DNA of 43,588 nucleotides from an uncultured Clostridia bacterium (lineage in GTDB: Bacteria; Bacillota; Clostridia; Christensenellales; Borkfalkiaceae). The notes under the pieces are model-generated. The model did not search any database, was not told where the DNA came from, and saw only the letters and a list, made by a program, of their open reading frames with translations. The stretch lies in contig CAKQQQ010000011.1 of assembly GCA_934271065.1 (NCBI GenBank), forward strand, positions 1-43,588, written 5' to 3'. Positions 16,451-23,918 of the stretch are shown here, in pieces (the stretch's first letter is position 1; every line of letters begins with the position of its first letter). The position numbers and the translations under genes are program-made.

Positions 16451-16878
16451 ATACAACCGATAGAAATCAATAAATCTTGTCCCATTAACTGCTCGATTAG
16501 TTGAGTTGGGCGAGCCGTAATGCTTGACAAAGATTGAATCATAACTTCACTGGTTTGGTCGTTTTTAAAATCTTTGGAATCGCCGAATTTGATTTTATTT
16601 TTGTAATATAATTCATTCGCCGAAATTTCGCCCGATTGCAAAGGGTGAATTAAGCGTTGAACCATACAATTTTTTTCATCGTCCCATTGAACAAGCCCAC
16701 AACGAATCGCTTGCAAAACTTTTTTATAAATTTGCGATGTCTTTTCGTCGTTGTTCTCGATATTGTTATCGCCACAAAGTTCGTCCAAATCCACTTCGCA
16801 AATTTTATTCTTAATATCGTTTAAAACATTTTTTGCCTGTTCTTCGGTCATTAAAACTCGAATTTCTGATTTATTCAT
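16432..16878 (-). CDS. Tail assembly chaperone (short, unshifted form)
   Basis: This 148-aa protein is located between tail tube and tape measure, the invariable location of the chaperone that binds the tape measure during tail assembly. It is acidic and helical with no catalytic motif. The family is weakly conserved in sequence, so the call rests on position, size and the slippery heptamer near its end, which would yield a longer minor product of about 200 aa. Confidence 0.85.
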   Translation of the reverse strand: MNKSEIRVLMTEEQAKNVLNDIKNKICEVDLDELCGDNNIENNDEKTSQIYKKVLQAIRCGLVQWDDEKNCMVQRLIHPLQSGEISANELYYKNKIKFGDSKDFKNDQTSEVMIQSLSSITARPTQLIEQLMGQDLLISIGCMGFFDR

Positions 16879-16943
16879 TTTTCTTTCTCCTTATGTTTAA
16901 TTAGATTTTTTGTAATACTTTAATCAAAAACGATTTACACGTT

Positions 16944-17324
16944 TTAATTTTTGAGTTCCCACTCCTCATTTTCTTCGTTGTAGCGAACTCGCTTAAAATC
17001 AAAGCCGACAATTTTTGTTTGTGAAACTGTCAACGGATTTCCGTTTTCGTCAACTTGACCTTGTAAATGTTTTGGGGTGAATTTGTTTTCAACAAGGCGA
17101 CCTTTAATTTGTAAATATTCGCCCTCTTTTACATATTCGCCAACCTCCTCGGCTAAGGGTCTTGTTTTTGTGTTGAAAAAATCAATAAAAAGATTATTCC
17201 ATTTTTCGCCCGTCTTAACGCCGATGTTAATTGTACATAACATACCCCCCGTTTCAAACGCCTTACATTCTTTATATTTTCCGACACGTCCAATTAAAGA
17301 AACTGAATTTGTCAAAAGTCCCAT
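16944..17324 (-). CDS. Single-stranded DNA-binding protein-like OB-fold protein in the tail module
   Basis: This 126-aa protein starts at the ATG at 17324, preceded by AGGAGGGAGG. The N-terminal NSVSLIGRVGKYKE, the central WNNLFIDFFNTKTRPLAEEVGEYV and GEYLQIKGRL follow the SSB pattern (strand, substitution of WY/F, then the KGR strand). The C-terminus lacks the acidic DDDIPF-type tail of bacterial SSB. Placement between tube and chaperone is odd for a replication protein. It might be expressed late or may have another nucleic-acid or structural role. Confidence 0.72.
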   Translation of the reverse strand: MGLLTNSVSLIGRVGKYKECKAFETGGMLCTINIGVKTGEKWNNLFIDFFNTKTRPLAEEVGEYVKEGEYLQIKGRLVENKFTPKHLQGQVDENGNPLTVSQTKIVGFDFKRVRYNEENEEWELKN

Positions 17325-17425
17325 TTTCCTCCCTCCTATTGGTTGTTGCTTTTTAAAAAACAAGGGTCGTCGAAACAACCCTTGCCACTTCGTCCATTCT
17401 TTTATTCCGCAATAAAACCAACGGA

Positions 17426-17806
17426 CTAAGATTTTCTAATACCACTTCCGTCTGTACAATGAATCTCAAATTCGTTTGTAACTCCTCGGGTTGCTGAAAT
17501 TTCAGTTTCACCAACCATACAACCCGTAACTTCATAAGACCTTGAAACACATTGAAGAACAAAAGGAATGTCGGTCATCGCTTTAACGCTCTTAAATGAT
17601 TTTTCAAGCGTTTCGTCAACTTTAATTTTTAAGTTTGTTATTCTTGCAATATTTCTTGAAACGTACGCATCTGCCGTACCGTCCCCGAATTGTTGAGTTT
17701 CTGTGATTGTGTCGCCGCCCTCAATGATGTTTGGTTCTGTATCTTTCGGAATTTTGTATTTTATACCGTTTATTGTAAGGGAAACGGCATCACCGACTTT
17801 CGCCAT
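17426..17806 (-). CDS. Tail tube protein (Mu gpM-like)
   Basis: This 126-aa protein has an all-beta pattern and the segments VSLTINGIKYKIPKDTEPNII, GGDTITETQQFGDGTADAY and a C-terminal FEIHCTDGSG, typical of the Mu-type inner tube. The tube polymer conducts DNA through the contracted sheath. It follows the sheath gene as in Mu. The start has an AGGAGAATAA site. Confidence 0.88.
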   Translation of the reverse strand: MAKVGDAVSLTINGIKYKIPKDTEPNIIEGGDTITETQQFGDGTADAYVSRNIARITNLKIKVDETLEKSFKSVKAMTDIPFVLQCVSRSYEVTGCMVGETEISATRGVTNEFEIHCTDGSGIRKS

Positions 17807-17946
17807 AATTTATTCTCCTTTTTATTTTGTACGAGCCACGGCAGTCGGTGCGTTGGGAAAATGTTAAATTTTACCAAAAGCACTACACCCGATTTAAGGC
17901 GTTTAAAATTGCCGTCGGCTTGTTATTATACCTATTTACGAATAAA

Positions 17947-17964
17947 GAGGGCTTAAAAGCCCTC
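17947..17964 (-). terminator. Hairpin between sheath and tube genes
   Basis: The arms gagggct and agccctc around a 4-base loop, followed on the minus strand by TTTATT, lie 37 bases after the sheath stop within a 193-base gap. It may attenuate or process the transcript. As a full terminator it is weak because of the short T run. Confidence 0.5.
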
Positions 17965-17999
17965 CTATAAAAAATGAAAAACGCCGTTATTAGTACGTT

Positions 18000-19541
18000 T
18001 TAGCCTTTGAAATTAAAACCGATAAAGTTTACGATATCGAAGATTCTACCCGTGCCGGAAATATCGAATTTCGGATTCATATTTACACGGTTAGGGTTGC
18101 TTTGGTCGATTTCAACTTCGGTTTCTTCTTGGGCTTCAACATAGTTTGCAATAAAACCCGCTCTTCCTAATAAAGAAATTCTTGTATTTACGGCGGCTTT
18201 AATCTCAGCCAACGTGCGAACGGCTGGGTTTGTTGTAATGTCGCCAGTCGCCATAAGAATAACCGATTTCCATTCGTCAGAATCTCTGAATGTTGACATA
18301 AGGTCGTAACAAATATTCCCAACAACTGTTGAATCACGGTCGAATCTGAATAATGGGTTTGTTTTTCCTACCGGGTGATAGAATGTAGCCAAATCCATTA
18401 AACGATATGAGCCGTCAGTTTTTCGAACAATATTTGAAAAGCCGGCTTTCAATAAACGATTTCTTTCTTGATATTCTAACGGGCGTAGATTACCTACGTC
18501 GCCGACAATTTGAACATTGATTGCATCGTTACGACGACCCGTGCCAACTTCAATCAACGAAGCAACGTCCCAAGTTCCCGCAACGTCGCTTGACTCGGGT
18601 GCTTGAATTGCTGAATAACAAGTTACATATTGAGCAATCAAACCGTCGTTTCTCCACGCTTCAAATTTTTCTTGTAAAGAATCAAGAACGGTTGAAGTTG
18701 CAAATTGAGAAACAACCCTTGTAACACCAAGTTCAGTATTCAACAAGCCTAAAATCTCATCGTTATAAACTCCAACGCCCGCAGACTCTGTCGCTCTTGT
18801 AATTGCGAATGTTACGCCGTAAACGGAAGAATCAACGGCGTTGCCATCTTCGTCAACAATATCAAAATTGAAAATTGAATCAGAACCTTTCCATTTTGCC
18901 GTCAATTTTAAACCGACAACTGCAGAACTTTCCTCCAATAATTCAATCGTGAATGGAAGTTCTAAATATTCGTCCAAAGTTTCCTTTAAAGCCGAAGTAC
19001 ATTCTTCAACGCTCATTCCTTTTGCAAAAGTGAACGGAATCGCCGTTTTTTCAAAAGCGTTTAAATCTGTACTTCTAACATCTTGTGCGGGGTTGTTGTG
19101 AAATGCCGTCGCAATTTTGCCGACTACATCTGCCGCCGCTTCAAAGGTTAAATCGTTTAAAACAAAATAACCATTGAAAGATTTTAGAATTTTGTTTGCC
19201 GCCGTGATTTTTAATGTTTTAACTTCGGCTTCGGCAGTTTTTGGCTCGGGAACGGCGATAAAATATGTGTCAACCTTTGAACCGTTGCCGGCTTTTGGGA
19301 ATAACTTTTTCGCCATTCTATGCAACGGTGAACCGAATCCGTAAATTGTTCCGATGTCGTCAGCGTTGCCGGAAGCCAAAACCAACTCTCCGTTTTTGGT
19401 TGTTTTTCCTGTTTGGGCTTGCCCCAAACAAACAATCAATTCGGGACGTAGGTTCGCCGCTTTTTGTTGATTTTTTTGTTTGACAATTACGCTTGTTGCT
19501 GATGCAATAGCCGAAACGTCAAGTCCTTTTGTGATTGCCAT
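18000..19541 (-). CDS. Tail sheath protein (Mu gpL-like)
   Basis: This 513-aa protein is the contractile sheath subunit. It starts MAITKGLDVSAIASATSVIV and contains the family segments GLDVSAIA and YVTCYSAIQAPES and a C-terminal domain ending KFDISGTGRIFDIVNFIGFNFKG, the part that forms the handshake between subunits. The position before the tube and the length are normal. The start has AGGAGAATAA upstream. Confidence 0.93.
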   Translation of the reverse strand: MAITKGLDVSAIASATSVIVKQKNQQKAANLRPELIVCLGQAQTGKTTKNGELVLASGNADDIGTIYGFGSPLHRMAKKLFPKAGNGSKVDTYFIAVPEPKTAEAEVKTLKITAANKILKSFNGYFVLNDLTFEAAADVVGKIATAFHNNPAQDVRSTDLNAFEKTAIPFTFAKGMSVEECTSALKETLDEYLELPFTIELLEESSAVVGLKLTAKWKGSDSIFNFDIVDEDGNAVDSSVYGVTFAITRATESAGVGVYNDEILGLLNTELGVTRVVSQFATSTVLDSLQEKFEAWRNDGLIAQYVTCYSAIQAPESSDVAGTWDVASLIEVGTGRRNDAINVQIVGDVGNLRPLEYQERNRLLKAGFSNIVRKTDGSYRLMDLATFYHPVGKTNPLFRFDRDSTVVGNICYDLMSTFRDSDEWKSVILMATGDITTNPAVRTLAEIKAAVNTRISLLGRAGFIANYVEAQEETEVEIDQSNPNRVNMNPKFDISGTGRIFDIVNFIGFNFKG

Positions 19542-19544
19542 TTT

Positions 19545-20198
19545 TTATTCTCCTTTTGTTGTTACAATGTGCCTAACATACGGGTCAATAAATTCTTCCC
19601 GAATATTTGCTTTTGTGTAAAATTCTTTGATTTCGGTCGTGTTAGCGTAATGAGTCGGTTCGGCAAAACCAACATTAAATTCAAACCTAGCACCAAGAAC
19701 CGTCGCCGCCGTGTTGTCGAGTTCCGGCGTTGCCGTCCGTTTCCAACTTTTAATCGTGAATTGTTTTACAATCCTGTTGGTCGCTTCATAAATATTTGTC
19801 GCTTCCGAACATAAGATTTTGTAAAGTTGAGCCGTCAAATAGTTCAATCTATCCTCGGCGTTTGAATCAGCAGTCCGATTTTCGTCATTCCCGTTCAAGC
19901 CTGTTGCATAATATTCAACAACAAGATTCGCCGTTGCTTCGTTTTCGTAAACATCTTGTTCGTCGGTCGGGTAAGTCGTTTCGTCAAAATAAACAAAAAC
20001 ACACGGCATTTCTTCGACGTTCGGGAATCTAAATCTTTTAGGAAAAATCGTGAAATGAATTGTTTCGTTAATCCATTCGTCGGTCGCTCCTCCCTTTTTT
20101 GCAAGTTCTTTTTGATTTTCCCTAACATCTCGCAAGTTGTTACAAATAAAATCTCGAACAAGCGTGAAATTCATTGGAGTTATTATTTCCGGAATCAT
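19545..20198 (-). CDS. Probable tail terminator / neck protein (Mu gp37-like)
   Basis: This 217-aa protein uses the ATG at 20198, which overlaps the TAA of the preceding gene (TAATG). An upstream extension would lie inside that gene. The protein has FTIFPKRFRFPNVEEMPCVFVYFDETTY and a C-terminal beta part, as in proteins that cap the tail tube and join it to the neck. The role is inferred mainly from location just before the sheath. Confidence 0.6.
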   Translation of the reverse strand: MIPEIITPMNFTLVRDFICNNLRDVRENQKELAKKGGATDEWINETIHFTIFPKRFRFPNVEEMPCVFVYFDETTYPTDEQDVYENEATANLVVEYYATGLNGNDENRTADSNAEDRLNYLTAQLYKILCSEATNIYEATNRIVKQFTIKSWKRTATPELDNTAATVLGARFEFNVGFAEPTHYANTTEIKEFYTKANIREEFIDPYVRHIVTTKGE

Positions 20199-20611
20199 TA
20201 CATACCCCCCGACGGTTGTCTTTTGACGGTCATTCCACTTCCCGAAGTTGCCGAAGCAGAACATTTGATTAAATATGTCCCCAAAGTTCTATCGGTCGCC
20301 ACATCTTCAATTTTAAAATTTACCAATTCCCCGTTCATTTGTGGGAATTTGACACCAACGCTCCACGCCCTCGTCGGGATTAAATCAGTAAGTTTTTTCA
20401 AAGATTTTACATTGATTGTCAATTCAAACGAATCGCCAAAAAAACCAACTCCGTTTTCATTGAACGAAAGCCCGATAAAAGTTGAAAAACCTTGAAGATT
20501 AAAGCCCGAATGTGTTGAGGTTGGTTTTAATACACAGTCCACGGCAAAACCGTTCCCGTCAATAAGAACGGTTTCTTTGTGAACTTCAAGCAATTCGTCT
20601 AAAATGCCCAT
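20198..20611 (-). CDS. Probable head-tail joining (neck) protein
   Basis: This 137-aa beta-rich protein begins MGILDELLEVHKETVLIDG and resembles small lambda gpFII-type connectors in size and location immediately after the major capsid gene. There is no conserved motif that proves it. It is translationally coupled to the next gene. Confidence 0.5.
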   Translation of the reverse strand: MGILDELLEVHKETVLIDGNGFAVDCVLKPTSTHSGFNLQGFSTFIGLSFNENGVGFFGDSFELTINVKSLKKLTDLIPTRAWSVGVKFPQMNGELVNFKIEDVATDRTLGTYLIKCSASATSGSGMTVKRQPSGGM

Positions 20612-20623
20612 TCACAACACCTC

Positions 20624-21700
20624 TTAAACGATATTATGAATAGTTGCAAAACTATCTGCATCAACCGGCACTAACAACGGACGGGATTTTAAGCCGTATT
20701 TTGTAGTTGCTGAACCGTCAACCAATACATCATAAGCGTAAGGAAGTTGTTGTTTTTTAACGAGTTGTAATTTGTTACCACCAATTCCCGGAGTTGTTGG
20801 GGCGTTTACATTATTGATTGCTCCATAGTATCTTTTGAAGTTTGGATTCATTGGAACAAGCAACGCACAACCGCTCGGAATATAACCAAATTCTTCGCCC
20901 TCGTGAGCAAAGCCGTAACCTTTCGGAACAACATATTTTTCGTTATAACTCCAAATATTAACAAGGTAAGAACCAACCGAAATTCTGCCGTGGAACATAC
21001 CCCCCGGAGTTGCTTCAATCGGCATGTTGATGTCGGTTCTTTTGATTCCCTCATTCCAATTTGAGTTCGCTTTAACGTTTTTATTTCTTAAGAAAGCATC
21101 CAAACCTGATTCTTCAAAAAATAAATTCCATTCAGCGGCAGAAAAATTACCGTCAGACAAACAAAGAGCAATTGCATTTTTTATTACTTCTATTGGGTCG
21201 CTGTCCGCTGTATTCCATTTTTTATCAGCAACAGAAATGCTATGAGTTGCTTTTTTGTTATATTCAATTTTGTTTCCACCACAAAGAGCAACTTTCCCAT
21301 AGAATAACGCATCGGAAGCCTGTTTTTCTTCGGCACGACGTTGTTTATCTGAAAAGATTTCTTGACCGTCATTGATTGAGTTGATAACTTTTGAAGTTTG
21401 TTCGTATTCGTTTTCGCCGAATTGAGCCTTGAAAACGTCCTCTTCGCTTAAATTTGCGATGTCGTTGTATTCAGGAACAACGAAATCTTTTTTGTCGTAT
21501 TCATCAAGGGAATTGTAACGACCACCCGTGCCAAGTTTTACATCAACTGAATAAAAATTTCTAACGCTACGACCTTGAATTTCAACCTTAATTCCGTCTA
21601 ATTGTTTAACTTTAAATAAGTTTGAAAGCAACATTGACGGTTTTTGTTTTTTGTCGAAACCAACTTCCATAACCTTTTTAATATTTTCTAATTGTGGCAT
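20624..21700 (-). CDS. Major capsid protein (lambda gpE family)
   Basis: This 358-aa protein has the HK97 fold of the gpE group. Its segments are SMLLSNLFKVKQLDGIKVEI at the N-terminus, YDKKDFVVPEYNDIANLSEEDVFK, the spine-like helices, and near the C-terminus YGFAHEGEEFGYIPSGCALLVPMNPNFKRYYGAI with a final SRPLLVPVDADSFA. A helical segment around SDKQRRAEEKQASDALFYGKV fits the family. The gene follows decoration protein and protease as in lambda. Confidence 0.92.
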   Translation of the reverse strand: MPQLENIKKVMEVGFDKKQKPSMLLSNLFKVKQLDGIKVEIQGRSVRNFYSVDVKLGTGGRYNSLDEYDKKDFVVPEYNDIANLSEEDVFKAQFGENEYEQTSKVINSINDGQEIFSDKQRRAEEKQASDALFYGKVALCGGNKIEYNKKATHSISVADKKWNTADSDPIEVIKNAIALCLSDGNFSAAEWNLFFEESGLDAFLRNKNVKANSNWNEGIKRTDINMPIEATPGGMFHGRISVGSYLVNIWSYNEKYVVPKGYGFAHEGEEFGYIPSGCALLVPMNPNFKRYYGAINNVNAPTTPGIGGNKLQLVKKQQLPYAYDVLVDGSATTKYGLKSRPLLVPVDADSFATIHNIV

Positions 21701-21763
21701 TTTATATCTCCTTTTCTTTTGTTTTGTAATACGTTTTTGGGTTGGATTTTTAGGATTGCTTAA

Positions 21764-22174
21764 TTAAGCAAGTGGAGTTGATTCAGTCAATTCTTCAACC
21801 CCAAGTAAACGGAAGTTATTAACTTTCATCTCGTCAAGAACTTTCACGTCGCTTGCATCGGCTGATTTAACAAAAATCAAGCCCGCTTTATCAACCGCCC
21901 CGGAATCAAACACTCTTACAAGGTCGATTGTTTCAGCCTGTGAAGTTGATTCATTTGTAATTGTTTGAGCCAATACATAAAGAGGGGAAGTTGTAAACGC
22001 TTCAACGTCTGTTGAAGCCGCAACATTATTGTCAGTCGAAAAGGCTGTCAATTTGCCGGCTTTGTTTCTTCCCAAAACTGTTCCAACTTTATAAGTTGTA
22101 TTTGCGGGAACTAAAACGCTTGCATCAGTGTAAACGCCCTCGTGGAATATTCTTGAATTGTCAATATGTGTCAT
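21764..22174 (-). CDS. Head decoration protein (lambda gpD family)
   Basis: This 136-aa protein has ASVLVPANTTYKVGTVLGRN near the N-terminus and KVNNFRLLGVEEL at the end, typical of gpD trimers that stabilise the expanded capsid. The location between scaffold and capsid is the lambda order. There is a terminator-like hairpin directly upstream, so the capsid genes may have their own transcript level. Confidence 0.88.
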   Translation of the reverse strand: MTHIDNSRIFHEGVYTDASVLVPANTTYKVGTVLGRNKAGKLTAFSTDNNVAASTDVEAFTTSPLYVLAQTITNESTSQAETIDLVRVFDSGAVDKAGLIFVKSADASDVKVLDEMKVNNFRLLGVEELTESTPLA

Positions 22175-22215
22175 TTTTGTATCTCCTTAAATTTCAAAAA
22201 TTTGTGCAACAAAAA

Positions 22216-22234
22216 GACGGGCAAAACGCCCGTC
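22216..22234 (-). terminator. Terminator-like hairpin inside the head operon
   Basis: A perfect 7-bp stem (gacgggc / gcccgtc) with loop AAAAC is followed on the minus strand by five T. It lies between the protease/scaffold gene and the decoration gene. It could lower read-through or mark the 3' end of a shorter transcript. Genes beyond it need read-through or a promoter in the remaining 40 bases. Confidence 0.65.
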
Positions 22235-22271
22235 GATACTTAGATAATTATTTATTATTAGGGATAGAGTT

Positions 22272-22676
22272 TTATTTTTCTACTTCAAAACCCATAGCCA
22301 CCATTAAAGCGTTATAATCGTTTTCTTTTGCTTCTTTTAACGCTTTCGCCTTTTCCTCTTCGGTTTTAGGCTTTGGTTCGCCGTCCTTATTTTCAGGTTC
22401 GTGCGTTTCGGCTTTTGGGTCGATTTTTGGAGGGTTTGTTTTTTTCATTTCTGCAACTTCTTTTCCTTTGATTCTTGCTTCAAGAATTGCCGCTTGGAAA
22501 TCATCGTCGGCAATCCCTACACCGTCCTCAATCGCTTTTGCAACTGCTTTTGGTGCAATCTCATTAAATCTCATTAGAGCCGCAACTCTTTTTCTTTCAG
22601 CGTTGCAACCCTCTGCCTTTGCTTCGTCGTAGATTGCGGCGTTTTGTGTTTTTAATTCTTCTAAACTTTTAACCAT
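22272..22676 (-). CDS. Nested scaffold protein (lambda Nu3-like internal start)
   Basis: An in-frame ATG at 22676 (codon 238 of the protease gene) is preceded by AAAAGGAGAAACAAAA, a strong ribosome binding site. It would yield a 134-aa helical protein, MVKSLEELKTQNAAIYDEAK and onward. Lambda uses the same device to make the Nu3 scaffold from within gene C. The internal ribosome binding site is clear; expression is an inference. Confidence 0.78.
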   Translation of the reverse strand: MVKSLEELKTQNAAIYDEAKAEGCNAERKRVAALMRFNEIAPKAVAKAIEDGVGIADDDFQAAILEARIKGKEVAEMKKTNPPKIDPKAETHEPENKDGEPKPKTEEEKAKALKEAKENDYNALMVAMGFEVEK

Positions 22677-23387
22677 TTTTGTTTCTCCTTTTGATTCTTC
22701 TACTGTTCCATTTTTTTGTTCAACGGTTGAGCTGTTGAATTGTTGCGGTGAAATCAACGCCGCCACTTTGTCTAATTCGTTTCCGAATTTCAACTTGTCG
22801 ATTTTTGCTTGAGCATCTTCGATTCTTTTTCGGAAAGCCGCAATTTTTAAATCCGGCGTTTCGTTTAAATCAGAACCACCGTTCGGCGTTCCGCCTGAAT
22901 CGTTGCTCGAATTTTCGTCAAGAACTTTCCCGAGTTTTTTCAAATTGTCGCCCATAAACCACGTTTCTTCGTCTATTAAGGCACGAATTTCTGATTCTTT
23001 AAAAAGCCCCTTGCGAACAAACGCCTTGCCGTAAAGTTCCGACATTTGTTTTAAAATTTTACCCTCTTTTTCCATAACCCTATAATCGCCAACGGCAGTC
23101 CCCCAAGGATTATGAGCAACTGCGATTGAGTTTGGTTCGAACTCAATCTCGCCGTCGCCAAACATCGCTATATATAGAGCCATTGAAGAACAATCGCCGA
23201 CAACGTGCATTTTACAGTTGCCCCGATTATAATTTTTTATAGCGTTTGCGATTGAAATTCCTTGGGACACCGAACCACCCGGCGAGTCAATTTCAAATTC
23301 AATGTCGCCCGATAAAGAAGAAATCTTATTCGCCAATTCGATTCCGTCAAAATCCCAACCGATAACGCCTTTAAGTTTTACTGCCAT
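22272..23387 (-). CDS. ClpP-type capsid maturation protease with C-terminal scaffold
   Basis: The protein has 371 aa. The N-terminal about 160 residues form a serine protease of the ClpP/S49-like group, with oxyanion segment SPGGSV (35-40), the nucleophile Ser68 in GDCSSMALYI and His92 in AVAHNPWG. A linker rich in Ser/Gly/Asp (about 160-175) leads to a helical scaffold domain and a highly charged tail (PKTEEEKAKALKEAKEND). The enzyme processes head proteins during prohead maturation, as lambda gpC does. A second start inside the gene gives the scaffold alone. Confidence 0.9.
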   Translation of the reverse strand: MAVKLKGVIGWDFDGIELANKISSLSGDIEFEIDSPGGSVSQGISIANAIKNYNRGNCKMHVVGDCSSMALYIAMFGDGEIEFEPNSIAVAHNPWGTAVGDYRVMEKEGKILKQMSELYGKAFVRKGLFKESEIRALIDEETWFMGDNLKKLGKVLDENSSNDSGGTPNGGSDLNETPDLKIAAFRKRIEDAQAKIDKLKFGNELDKVAALISPQQFNSSTVEQKNGTVEESKGETKMVKSLEELKTQNAAIYDEAKAEGCNAERKRVAALMRFNEIAPKAVAKAIEDGVGIADDDFQAAILEARIKGKEVAEMKKTNPPKIDPKAETHEPENKDGEPKPKTEEEKAKALKEAKENDYNALMVAMGFEVEK

Positions 23388-23398
23388 TTTTTAAACTC

Positions 23399-23917
23399 CT
23401 ATCTTTTAAAGCCGCAACCTTGACAAACACCGTCAACAACTTTTGAGCCGCAAATATGACAAATTCCGTTTATTAGTCGTTTTGTTTTTTCTTTAACAAC
23501 AATTTTTTCGCCCGGAATTGGTTCGTTCTTTTGAGTCTTATTTTGAAGTTCTTCGGCTTCTTGAACTGTAATTTCTTCGGCATTTTGTGGTAATACGTCG
23601 GTTTTACCGTTTAAAAAATCTTTCGCTTCATCGTCCAAGCCGTCGGGAAGTTCCTCGTCTGTTTGTTGTTCGCCGTCGCCTTGTCCCTCGGCTTGTTGTT
23701 CTTTGTTGCCGTTTTGTTCTTCTGTTTGAGGAGGAGTTTGTTCGGTTTGAGAATTGTCGCCTTTTTGGGCTTTGATTTTCTCAATTTTGTTTTTTAAGGT
23801 TTCAACGCCCCAACCTGTCAAAATGCCTTGAATACCAAGCGACATCGCTTCGCTTATGAGGGCTTTTTGTTCCTCTTCGGGCAATTCTGAAACCTTGATT
23901 TTCTTTTCTTTTGTCAT
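23399..23917 (-). CDS. Acidic low-complexity protein with C-terminal zinc ribbon
   Basis: This 172-aa protein starts at the ATG at 23917, which has AAGGAGAAAG upstream. The N-terminal 60 residues are helical, the middle (about 55-95) is very rich in Gln, Glu and Gly, and the end has CHICGSKVVDGVCQGCG, a zinc ribbon. It stands between portal and protease, a place often used by small head proteins. No family is recognised. It might assist assembly or be an unstructured linker protein. Confidence 0.6.
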   Translation of the reverse strand: MTKEKKIKVSELPEEEQKALISEAMSLGIQGILTGWGVETLKNKIEKIKAQKGDNSQTEQTPPQTEEQNGNKEQQAEGQGDGEQQTDEELPDGLDDEAKDFLNGKTDVLPQNAEEITVQEAEELQNKTQKNEPIPGEKIVVKEKTKRLINGICHICGSKVVDGVCQGCGFKR

Positions 23918-23918
23918 T

